From positions 27,991,209-28,055,208 of the forward strand of contig OX393549.1 in NCBI GenBank assembly GCA_947650365.1: a DNA stretch of 64,000 nucleotides. Direction: 5' to 3'. A program made the position numbers and the translations under genes. The stretch comes from Chamaelirium japonicum. Its lineage: Eukaryota > Streptophyta > Magnoliopsida > Liliales > Melanthiaceae. Positions 13,697 through 25,582 of the stretch are shown one piece after another; position 1 is the first letter of the stretch; every line of letters begins with the position of its first letter. Below the pieces are notes generated by a model. That model saw only the letters and a program-made list of their open reading frames with translations, did no database searches and was not told the origin of the DNA.

Positions 13697-14674
13697 CACG
13701 AATGTATCCATTCTAATTCATTCGTACGATCCATTCTAATTCATTAATATGATCCATTCTAATTCATTCGTACGATCCATTCTAATTCATATGCACAAAG
13801 GTATCCATTCTAATCCATTCGTAGGATCCATTCTAATCCATTCGTACGATCCATTCTAATTCGTTCGTACGATCCATTCTAATTCATTCGCTCGAATGTA
13901 TCCTTTCTAATCCATTCGTACGATCCATTCTAATCTATTTGTACGATCCATTCTAAATCATTCACATGAATGTAACCATTCTAATTCATTCATTTGATCC
14001 ATTCTAATTCATTCGTACGATCCATTCTAATTCATTCGTCCGATCCATTCTAATTCATTCGCACGAATGTATCCATTCTAATTCATTCGTACGATCCATT
14101 CTAATTCATTCGTACGATCCATTCTAATTCATTCGTACAATCCATTCTAATTCATTCACACGAATGTATCCATTCTAATTAATTCGTGTGATCCATTCTA
14201 ATTCATTCGTATGATCTATTCTTATTCATTCGCACGATCCAGTCTAATTGATTCGCACGATCCATTCTAATTAATTCATAGGATCCATTCTAATTCATTC
14301 ATACAATCCATTCTAATTCTTTCACACGATCCATTCTAATTCATTCGTACGATCCATTCTAATTCATTCATACAATCCATTCTAATTCATTCGTACGATC
14401 CATTCTAATTCACTCATACGATCCATTCTAATACATTCAAACAATCCATTCTAATTCATTTGCACGAATATATCCATTCTAATTCATTCGTACGATCCAT
14501 TCTAATTCCTTCGTACGATCCATTCTAATTCATTCGTACGATCTATTCTAATTCATTCGTACGATCCATTCTAATTCATTCGTACGATCCATTCTAATTC
14601 CTTCGTACGATCCATTCTAATTCATTCGTAGATCCATTCTAATTCATTCGTACAATCTATTCTAATTCATTCGT
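13697..14674 (+). repeat. Satellite block 13 (F)
   Basis: It runs from J5 to J1 (14668-14681). It starts with the reverse of the ACCTTTGTGCATATG marker (CATATGCACAAAGG near 13790), so blocks 12 and 13 form a partial palindrome. Confidence 0.93.
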
Positions 14675-14969
14675 ACGAATGGATACATTCGTGTGAATGA
14701 ATTAGAATGGATCGTACGAATGAGTAAGAATGGATCGTACGAATGAAATAGAATGGATTGCACGAATGAATTAGAATGGATCGTACGAATGAATTAGAAT
14801 GGATTGTATGAAAGAATTAGAATGGATTGTATGAATGAATTAGAATGGATCGTACGAATGAATTAGAATGGATCGTACGAAGGAATTAGAATGGATCGTA
14901 CGAATGAATTAGAATGGATCGTGCTAATGAATTAGAATTGATCGAACGAATGAATTAGCATGGATCGTG
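14675..14969 (-). repeat. Satellite block 14 (R, short)
   Basis: It runs from J1 to J6 (TGCA 14968-14971, in context TAGCATGGATCG then GTGCATTCG). Confidence 0.92.
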
Positions 14970-15271
14970 CATTCGTACGATCCATTCTAATTCATTCGTA
15001 AGATCCATTCTAATTCATTCGCACGAATGTATCCATTCTAGTTCATTCGTACGACCCATTCTAATTCATTCGTACGATCCATTCTAATTCATTCATACGA
15101 TCTATTCTAATTCATTCATACAATCCATTCTAATTCTTTCACACGATCCATTCTAATTCATTCGTACGATCCATTCTAATTCATTCGCACAATCCATTTT
15201 ATTTCATTCGTACGATCCATTCTTACTCATTCATATGATCCATTCTAATTCATTCGCACGAAAGTATCCAT
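14970..15271 (+). repeat. Satellite block 15 (F, short)
   Basis: It runs from J6 to J2 in reverse form (ATCCATAATGGAT 15266-15278). Confidence 0.92.
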
Positions 15272-15632
15272 AATGGATCATACGAATGAGTAAGAATGGA
15301 TCGTACGAATGAAATAGAATGGATTGTGCGAATGAATTGGAATGGACCGTACGAATGATTTAGAATGGATACATTCGTGCGAATGAATTAGAATGGATCG
15401 GACGAATGAATTAGAATGGATCGTACGAATGAATTAGAATGGATCGTACGAATAAATTAGAATGGATACATTCGTCCGAATGAATTAGAATGGATCATAT
15501 GAATGAGTAAGAATGAATCGTACGAATGAAATAGAATAGATTGTACGAATGAATTAGAATGGATCCTAAGAATGAATTAGAATAGATCGTGTGAAAGAAT
15601 TAGAATGGATTGTATGAATGAATTAGAATGAA
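15272..15632 (-). repeat. Satellite block 16 (R, short)
   Basis: It runs from J2 to J4 (GAATTC 15630-15635). It carries GAGTAAGAATGG and GAAATAGAATGG, the pair that follows J2 elsewhere. Confidence 0.92.
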
Positions 15633-16677
15633 TTCATACGATCCATTCGAATTCATTCCCACGATCCATTCTAATTCATTCATACGATCCATTCTAATTC
15701 ATTCATACAATCCATTCTAATTCTTTCACACGATCCATTCTAATTCATTCGTAGGATCCATTCTAATTCATTCGTACAATCTATTATATTTCATTCGTAC
15801 GATCCATTCTTACTCATTAGTATGATCCATTCTAATTCATTCGGACGAATGTATCCATTCTAATTTATTCGTACGATCCATTCTAATTCATTCGTACGAT
15901 CCATTCTAATTCATTCGTCCGATCCATTCTAATTCATTCGTCCGATCCATTCTAATTCATTCGCACGAATGTATCCATTCTAATTCATTCGTACGATCCA
16001 TTCTAATTCATTCGTACGATCCATTGTAATTCATTCGTAAGATCCATTCTAATTCATTCGTACGATCCATTCTAATTCATTCGTCCGATCTATTCTAATT
16101 CATTCGCACGAATGTATCCATTCTAATTCATTTGTACGATCCATTCTAATTCATTCGTACGATCCATTCTAATTCATTCGTAAGATCCATTCTAATTCAT
16201 TCGTACGATCCATTCTAATTCATTCGTACGATCCATTCTAATTCATTCGCACGAATGTATCTATTCTAGTTCATTCGTATGATCCATTCTAATTCATTCG
16301 TACGATCCATTCTAATTCATTCCCACGATCCATTCTAATTTATTCGTACGATCCATTCTAATTCATTCGTACGATCTATTCTAATTCATTCGCACGAATG
16401 TAACCATTCTAATTCATTCATACGATTCATTCTAATTCATTCGTATGAGCTATTCTAATTCATTCGTACGATCCATTCTAATTCATTCGTACGATCCATT
16501 GTAATTCATTCATACAATCCATTTAGATTCATTCGCACAAATATATCCATTCAAATTCATTCGTACGATCCAGTCTAATTCATTCGTACGATCCATTCTA
16601 ATTCATTTGCACGAATATATCCATTCTAATTCTTTCGTACGATGCATTCTAATTCATTCGTACGATTATCCATTCGT
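15633..16677 (+). repeat. Satellite block 17 (F)
   Basis: It starts at J4. It holds the CCCACG (16322) to GAGCTATTC (16447) module. It ends on a CATTCGTGCGAATG turn (16671-16684) preceded by an irregular GATTATCC. Confidence 0.92.
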
Positions 16678-16701
16678 GCGAATGAATTAGAATGGATCGT
16701 G
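16678..16701 (-). repeat. Single-unit R island
   Basis: Only one unit of R lies between two F blocks. It is bounded by CATTCGTGCGAATG and by GTGCAC 16699-16704 (J5). It looks like a remnant of a longer R block similar to block 12. Confidence 0.9.
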
Positions 16702-17473
16702 CACGAATGTATCCATTCTAATTCATTCGTACGATCCATTCTAATTCATTAATATGATCCATTCTAATTCATTCGTACGATCCATTCTAATTCATATGCA
16801 CAAAGGTATCCATTCTAATCCATTCGTAGGATCCATTCTAATCCATTCGTACGATCCATTCTAATTCATTCGTATGATCCATTCTAATTCATTCGCTCGA
16901 ACGTATCCATTCTAATCCATTCGTACGATCCATTCTAATCCATTCGTACGATCCATTCTAATTCATTCGCATGAATGTAACCATTCTAATTCATTCATTT
17001 GATCCATTCTAATTCATTCGTACGATCCATTCTAATTCATTCGTCCGATCCATTCTAATTCATTCGCACGAATGTATCCATTCTAATTCATTCGTACGAT
17101 CCATTCTAATTCATTAATATGATCCATTCTAATTCATTCGTACGATCCATTCTAATTCATTCGTACGATCCCTTCTAATTCATTCGTAAGATCCATTCTA
17201 ATTCATTCATACGATCTATTCTAATTCATTCGTACGATCCATTCTAATTCATTCGCACGAATGTATCCATTCTAGTTCATTCGTACGATCCATTCTAATT
17301 CATTCGTACGATCCATTCTAATTCATTCGCACGAATGTATCCATTCTAATTAATTCGTACGATCCATTCTAATTCATTAATATGATCCATTCTAATTCAT
17401 TCGTACGATCCATTCTAATTCATATGCACAAAGGTATCCATTCTAATTCATTCGTACGATCCATTCTAATTCA
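16702..17473 (+). repeat. Satellite block 19 (F)
   Basis: It starts at J5 with the CATATGCACAAAGG marker near 16793, as block 13 does. It ends at TTCA|AGATCG 17473/17474, a one-base variant of J3 in reverse form. Confidence 0.92.
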
Positions 17474-18034
17474 AGATCGTACGAATGAATTAGAATGGAT
17501 ACATTCGTGCGAATGAATTAGAATTGATCGTACGAATGAATTAGAATGGATCGTGCGAATGAATTAGAATGGATCGTACGAATGAACTAGAATGGATACA
17601 TTCGTGCGAATGAATTAATATGGATCGTACGAATGAATTAGAATGGATCGTACGAATGAATTAGAATGGATCTTACGAATGAATTAGAATGGATCGTACG
17701 AATGAATTAGAATGGATACATTCGTGCGAATGAATTAGAATGGATCCGACGAATGAATTAGAATGGATCGTACGAATGAATTAGAATGGATCGTACGAAT
17801 GAATTATAATGGATACTTTCGTCCGAATGAATTAGAATGGATCATACGAATGAGTAAGAATGGATCGTACGAATGAAATAGAATAGATTGTACGAATGAA
17901 TTAGAATGGATCCTACGAATGAATTATAATGGATCGTGTGAAAGAATTAGAATGGATTGTATGAATGAATTAGAATGGATCGTATGAATGAATTAGTATG
18001 GATCGTGCGAATGAATCCGAATGGATCGTACGAA
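17474..18034 (-). repeat. Satellite block 20 (R)
   Basis: It runs from J3 (variant) to J4 (GAATTC 18032-18037). Confidence 0.92.
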
Positions 18035-18417
18035 TTCATTCTAATTCATTCATACAATCCATTCTAATTCTTTCACACGATCTATTCTAATTCATTCGTA
18101 GGATTCATTCTTATTCATTCGTACAATCTATTCTATTTCATTCGTACGATCCATTCTTACTCATTCGTATGATCCATTCTAATTCATTCGGAGAAATGTA
18201 TCCATTCTAATTTATTCGTACGATCCATTCTAATTAATTCGTACGATCCATTCTAATTCATTCGTATGATCCATTCTAATTCATTCGTCCGATCCATTCT
18301 AATTCATTCGCACGAATGTATCCAATCTAATTCATTCGTACGGTCCATTCTAATTCATTCGCACAATCCATTCTATTTTATTCGTACGATCCATTCTTAC
18401 TCATTCGTATGATCCAT
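18035..18417 (+). repeat. Satellite block 21 (F)
   Basis: It runs from J4 to J2 (ATCCATTATGGAT 18412-18424). Its last ~85 bp match the end of block 27. Confidence 0.92.
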
Positions 18418-19133
18418 TATGGATACATTCGTGCGAATGAATTAGAATGGATCATACGAATGAGTAAGAATGGATCGTATGAATGAAATTGAATGGATTG
18501 TGCGAATGAATTAGAATGGATCGTACGAATGAATTAGAATGGATCGTGTGAAAGAATTAGAATAGATGGTATGAATGAATTAGAATAGATCGTATGAATG
18601 AATTAGAATGGATCGTACGAATGAATTAGAATAGATCGTACGAATGAACTAGAATGGATACTTTTGTGCAAATGAATTAGAATGGATCGTACGAATGAAT
18701 TAGAATGGATCGTACGAATGAATTAGAATGGATCGTACGAATAAATTAGAATGGATCGTGTGAAAGAATTAGAATGGATGGTATGAATGAATTAGAATAG
18801 ATCGTATGAATGAATTAGAATGGATCGTACGAATGAATTAGAATGGATCGTACGAATGAACTAGAATGGATACTTTTGTGCAAATGAATTAGAATGGATC
18901 GTACGAATGAATTAGAATGGATCGTACGAATGAATTAGAATGGATCGTACGAATAAATTAGAATGGATACATTCGTCCGAATGAATTAGAATGGATCATA
19001 CGAATGAGTAAGAATGGATCGTACGAATGAAATAGAATAGATTGTACGAATGAATTAGAATGGATCCTACTAATGACTTAGAATAGATCGTGTGAAAGAA
19101 TTAGAATGGATTGTATGAATGAATTAGAATGAA
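18418..19133 (-). repeat. Satellite block 22 (R)
   Basis: It runs from J2 to J4 (GAATTC 19131-19136). It contains a recent 212-bp tandem duplication. Confidence 0.92.
18541..18964 (-). repeat. 212-bp tandem duplication inside block 22
   Basis: GATGGTATG occurs at 18565 and 18777, and TACTTTTGTGCAAATG at 18659 and 18871. Both pairs are 212 bp apart. The two halves (about 18541-18752 and 18753-18964) differ at only a few bases, so the duplication is young relative to the array. Neither half can be placed in the matching block 28. Confidence 0.82.
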
Positions 19134-19881
19134 TTCGTACGATCCATTCGAATTCATTCGCACGATCCATTCTAATTCATTCATACGATCCATTCTAATT
19201 CATTCATACAATCCATTCTAATTCTTTCATACGATCCATTCTAATTCATTCGTAGGATCCATTCTAATTCATTCGTACAATCTATTCTATTTCATTCGTA
19301 CGATCCATTCTTACTCATTCGTATGATCCATTCTAATTCATTCGGACGAATGTATCAATTCTAATTTATTCGTACGATCCATTCTAATTCATTCGTACGA
19401 TCCATTCTAATTCATTCGTACGATCCATTCTAATTCATTCGTCCGATCCATTCTAATTTATTCGCACGAATGTATCCATTCTAATTCATTCGTACGATTC
19501 ATTCGCACAATCTATTCTAATTCATTCATACGATCCATTCTAATTCATTCGCACGAATGTATCCATTCTAATTCATTCATATGATCCATTCTACTTCATT
19601 CGAACTATCCATTCTAATTCACTCATACGATCCATTCTAATTCATTCATACGATCCATTCTAATTCATTTGCACGAATATATCCATTCAAATTTATTCGT
19701 ACGATCCATTCTAATTCCTTCGTACGATCCATTCTAATTCCTTCGTACAATACATTCTATTTCATTCGTATGATCCATTCTAATTCCTTCGTACGATCCA
19801 TTCTAATTCCTTCGTATCCATTCTAATTCACTCATACGATCTATTCTAATTCATTCGTACGATCCATTCTAATTCATTCGC
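19134..19881 (+). repeat. Satellite block 23 (F)
   Basis: It starts at J4. It carries the markers CTACTTCATTCG near 19590 and a shortened CTTCGTATCCATTC unit near 19807, both repeated in block 29. It ends on CATTCGCACGAATG 19875-19888. Confidence 0.92.
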
Positions 19882-20213
19882 ACGAATGAATTAGAATGGA
19901 TCGTACGAATGAAATAGAATGGATCGTACGAATGAATTAGAATGGATCATACGAATGAATTAGAATGGATCGTACGAATAAATTAGAATGGATACATTCG
20001 TCCGAATGAATTAGAATGGATCATACGAATGAGTAAGAATGGATCGTACGAATGAAATAGAATAGATTGTACGAATGAATTAGAATGGATTCGTACGAAT
20101 GAATTAGAATGGATACATTCATGCGAATGAATTAGAATGGATCATACCAATGAGTAAGAATGGATCGTACGAATGAAATAGAATGGATCGTGCGAATGAA
20201 TTAGAATGGATCG
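19882..20213 (-). repeat. Satellite block 24 (R, short)
   Basis: It ends at GGATCGCACGAATG (about 20208-20221), a variant of J5 lacking the full GTGCAC. Confidence 0.9.
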
Positions 20214-20338
20214 CACGAATGTATCCATTCTAATTCATTCGTACGATCCATTCTAATTCATTCGTACGATCCATTCTAATTCACTCATACGATCCATTCT
20301 AATACATTCATACGATCCATTCGAATTCATTAGCACGT
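20214..20338 (+). repeat. Satellite block 25 (F, short)
   Basis: About five units. It ends in an unclassified turn at CGTACG 20336-20341. Confidence 0.9.
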
Positions 20339-21488
20339 ACGAATGAATTAGAATGGATCGTACGAATGAATTAGAATAGATCGTACGAATGAATTAGAAT
20401 GGATCGTACGAAGGAATTAGAATGGATCGTACGAATGAATTAGAATGGATATATTCGTGCAAATGAATTAGAATGGATCGTATGAATGTATTAGAATGGA
20501 TCGTATGAGTGAATTAGAATGGATCGTACGAATGAATTAGAATGGATTGTATGAATGAATTAGAATGGATCGTACGAATGAATTAGAATGGATCGTGTGA
20601 AAGAATTAGAATGGATTGTACGAATGAATTAGAATGGATCGTACGAATGAATTAGAGTGGATCATACGAATGAATTAGAATGGATACATTCGTGCGAATG
20701 AATTAGAATGGATCGGACGAATGAATTAGAATAGATCGTACGAATGAATTAGAATGGATCAAATGAATGAATTAGAATGGTTACATTCATGCGAATGAAT
20801 TAGAATGGATCGTACGAATGGATTAGAATGGATCGTACGAATGGATTAGAATGGATACATTCGTGCGAATGAATTAGAATGGATTGTATGAATGAATTAG
20901 AATGGATCGTACGAATGAATTAGAATGGATCGTATGAGTGAATTAGAATGGATACGAAGGAATTAGAATGGATCGTACGAAGGAATTAGAATGGATCATA
21001 CGAATGAAATAGAATGGATCGTACGAAGGAATTAGAATGGATCGTACGAAGGAATTAGAATGGATCGTACGAATGAATTAGAATGGATATATTCGTGCAA
21101 ATGAATTAGAATGGATCGTATGAATGAATTAGAATGGATCGTATGAGTGAATTAGAACGGATGGTACGAATGAAGTAAAATGGATCGTATGAATGAATTA
21201 GAATGGATACATTCGTGCGAATGAATTAGAATGGATCGTATGAATGAATTAGAATTGATTGTGCGAAAGAATTAGAATGGATCGTACGAATGAATTAGAA
21301 TGGAAACATTCGTGCGAATAAATTAGAGTGGATTGTATGAATGAATTAGAATGGATCGTACGAATGAATTAGAATGGATCGTACGAATGAATTAGAATAG
21401 ATTGCGCGAATGAATTAGAATGGATCGTGTGAAAGAAATAGAATGGATACAAATCAATTAGAATGGATCATACGAATGAATTAGAATG
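20339..21488 (-). repeat. Satellite block 26 (R)
   Basis: It carries the GATATATTCGTGCAAATG marker twice (near 20450 and 21085). The right end is an unclassified join, GAATG|ACGATC near 21488. Confidence 0.92.
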
Positions 21489-21657
21489 ACGATCAATTCT
21501 TACTCATTCGTATGATCCATTCTAATTTATTCGCACAAATGTATCCATTCTAATTCATTCGTACGTCTAATTTATTCGTACGGTCCATTCTAATTCATTC
21601 GCACAATCCATTCTATTTCATTCGTACGATCCATTCTTACTCATTCGTATGATCCAT
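21489..21657 (+). repeat. Satellite block 27 (F, short)
   Basis: About seven units. A deleted unit (GTACGTCTAATTT) lies near 21562. It ends at J2, 21652-21664. Confidence 0.92.
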
Positions 21658-22477
21658 TATGGATACATTCGTGCGAATGAATTAGAATGAATCATACGAA
21701 TGAGTAAGAATGGATCATACGAATAAAATAGAATGGATTGTGCGAATGATTTAGAATGGATCGTACGAATGAATTAGAATAGATCGTGTGAAAGAATTAG
21801 AATGGATTGTATGAATGAACTAGAATGGATCGTACGAATGAATTAGAATGGATCATACGAATGAATTAGAATGGATCGTATGAATGAATTAGAATGGATA
21901 CATTCGTGCGAATGAATTAGAATGGATACATTCGTGCGAAAGAATTAGAATAGATCGTATGAATGAATTAGAATGGATCCTATGAATGAATTAGAATGGA
22001 TCGTGCGAATGAATTAGAATGGATCGTACGAATGAATTAGAATGGATCGTGCTAATGAATTAGAATTGATCGAACGAATGAATTAGCATGGATCGTGCTA
22101 ATGAATTAGAATGGAACGTACGAATGAATTAGAATGGATCGTGTGAAAGAATTAGAATGGATTGTATGACGAATGAATTAGTAAGAATGGATCGTACGAA
22201 TGAATAAGAATGGATACATTCGTGCGAATGAATTAGAATGGATCGGACGAATGAATTAGAATGGATCGTACGAATTAATTAGAATGGATCGTACGAATAA
22301 ATTAGAATGGATACATTCGTCCGAATGAATTAGAATAGATCATACGTATGAGTAAGAATGGATCGTACGAATGAAATAGAATAGATTGTACGAATGAATT
22401 AGAATGGATCCTACGAATGAATTAGAATAGATCGTGTGAAAGAATTAGAATGGATTGTATGAATGAATTAGAATGAA
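21658..22477 (-). repeat. Satellite block 28 (R)
   Basis: It runs from J2 to J4 (GAATTC 22475-22480) and partly matches block 22. An irregular GTATGACGAATGAATTAG joint lies near 22163. Confidence 0.92.
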
Positions 22478-23621
22478 TTCGTACGATCCATTCGAATTCA
22501 TTCGCACGATCCATTCTAATTCATTCATACGATCCATTCTAATTCATTCATACAATCCATTCTAATTCTTTCACACGATCCATTCTAATTCATCCGTAGG
22601 ATCCATTCTAATTCATTCGTACAATCTATTCTATTTCATTCGTACGATCCATTCTTACTCATTCGTATGATCCATTCTAATTCATTCGGACGAATGTATC
22701 AATTCTAATTTATTCGTACGATCCATTCTAATTCATTCGTACGATTCATTCTAATTCATTCGTACGATCCATTCTAATTCATTCGTCCGATCCATTCTAA
22801 TTTATTCGCACGAATATATCCATTCTAATTCATTCGTACGATCCATTCGCACAATCTATTCTAATTCATTCATACGATCCATTCTAATTCATTCGCACGA
22901 ATGTATCCATTCTAATTCATTCATACGATCCATTCTACTTCATTCGTACTATCCATACTAATTCACTCATACGATCTATTCTAATTCATTCATACGATGC
23001 ATTCTAATTCATTTGCACGAATATATCCATTCTAATTCATTCGTACGATCCATTCTAATTCCTTCGTACGATCCATTCTAATTCCTTTGTACGATCCATT
23101 CTAATTCCTTCGTACGATCCATTCTATTTCATTCGTATGATCCATTCTAATTCCTTCGTACGATCCATTCTAATTCCTTCGTATCCATTCTAATTCACTC
23201 ATACGATCCATTCTAATTCATTCGTACAATCCATTCTAATTCATTCGCACGAATGTATCCATTCTAGTTCAATTGTACGATCCATTCTAATTCATTCGTA
23301 CGATCCATTCTAATTCATTCGCACGATCCATTCTAATTCATTCGTACGATCCATTCTAATTCATTCATACGATCCATTCTAATTCATTCGTACGATCCAT
23401 TCTAATTCATTCGCACAAATGTATCCATTCTAATTCCTTCGTACGATCCATTCTAATTCATTCATACAATCCATTCTAATTCTTTCACACGATCCATTCT
23501 AATTCATTCGTACGATCCATTCTAATTCATTCGTGCAATCCATTCTATTTCATTCGTACGATCCAATCTTACTCATTCGTACGATCCATTCTAATTCATT
23601 CACACGAATGTATCCATTCGT
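22478..23621 (+). repeat. Satellite block 29 (F)
   Basis: The first ~730 bp copy block 23 marker for marker. The remainder contains CTAGTTCAATTG near 23264. It ends at J1 in reverse form (23615-23628). Confidence 0.93.
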
Positions 23622-25582
23622 ACGAATGAATTAGAATAGATTGTACGAATGAATTAGAATGGATCGTACGAATGAATTAGAATGGATCGTACGAAGGAAT
23701 TAGAATGGATCGTACGAATGAATTAGAATGGATCGTACGAATGAATTAGAATAGATCGTACGAATGAATTAGAATGGATCGTACGAAGGAATTAGAAAGG
23801 ATCGTACGAATGAATTAGAATGGATATATTCGTGCAAATGAATTAGAATGGATCGTATGAATGTATTAGAATGGATCGTATGAGTGAATTAGAATGGATC
23901 GTACGAATGAATTAGAATGGATTGTATGAATGAATTAGAATGGATCGTACGAATGAATTAGAATGGATCGTATGAATGAATTAGAATTGATCGTACGAAT
24001 GAATTAGAATGGATCGTGCGAATGGATTAGAATGGATCGTACGAATGAATTAGAATGGATCGTACGAATGACCTAGAATGGATACATTCGTGCGAATGAA
24101 TTAGAATGGATCATACGAATGAATTAGAATGGATCGTACGAATGAATTAGAATGGATCGTACGAATGGATTAGAATGGATCATACGAATGAATTAGAATG
24201 GATCGTGCGAATGAATTAGAATGGATCGAACGAATGAATTAGAATGGATATATTCAAGCGAATGAATTAGAATAGATCGTAGGAATGAATTAGAGTGGAT
24301 CATACGAATGAATTAGAATGGATCGTACGAACGAATTAGAATGGATCGTGCGAACGAATTAGAATGGATCATATGAACGAATTAGAATGGATCGTACGAA
24401 TGAATTAGAATAGATACATTCGAGTGAATGAATTAGAATGGATCGTACGAATGAATTAGAATAGATCATAGGAATGAATTAGAATGGATCGTGCAAATGA
24501 ATTAGAATGGATACATTCGTGCGAATGAATTAGAATGGATCGTGCGAATGAATTAGAATGGATCGTACGAATGAATTAGAATGGATATATTTGAAGGAAT
24601 AAATTAGAATGGATCATACGAATGAATTAGAATGGATCGTACGAATGAATTAGAATGGATAGTGCGAATGAATTAGAATGGATCGTACGAATGAATTAGA
24701 ATGGATACATTCGTGCGAATGAATTAGAATGGATCATACGAATGAGTAAGAATGGATCGTACGAATGAAATAAAATGGATTATACAAATGAATTAGAATG
24801 GATACATTCGTGCGAATGAATTAGAATGGATCGTATGTACGAATGAATTAGAATGGATACATTCGTGCGAATGAATTAGAATGGATCATACGAATGAATT
24901 AGAATGGATCGTGCGAATGAATTAGAATAGATCGTACGAATGAATTAGAATGGATTGTACGAATGAACTATAATGGATACATTCGTGCGAATGAATTAGA
25001 ATGGATCGTACGAATGAATTAGAATAGATCGTACGAATGAATTATAATGGATCCTACGAATGAATTAGAATGGATCGTACGAATAAATTAGAATGGATCG
25101 TACGAATTGTTTAGAATGGATACATTCGTGCGAATGAATTAGAATGGATTGGACGAATGAATTAGAATGGATCGTACGAATGAATTAGAATGGATATATT
25201 CGTGCAAATGAATTAGAATGGATCATATGAATGTATTAGAATGGATTGTATGAGTGAATTAGAATGGATCGTACGAATGAATTAGAATGGATTGTATGAA
25301 TGAATTAGAATGGATCGTACGAATGAATTAGAATGGATCATACGAATTTATTAGAATGGATCATACGAATGAATTAGAATGGATCGTACGAATGAATTAG
25401 AATGGATCGTACGAATGAATTAGAATGGATACATTCGTGCGAATGAATTAGAATGGATTGTGCGAATGAATTAGAATGGATCGTATGAATGAATTAGAAT
25501 GGATCATATTAATGAATTAGAATGGATCGTACGAATGAATTAGAATGGATACATTCATGCGAATGAATTAGAATGGATCGTG
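23622..25582 (-). repeat. Satellite block 30 (R)
   Basis: A 2.0 kb R block. Markers are GATATATTCGTGCAAATG near 23822 and 25196, and the 27-bp CGTATGTACG unit near 24832. It ends at GTGCAC 25580-25585 (J5). Confidence 0.93.
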
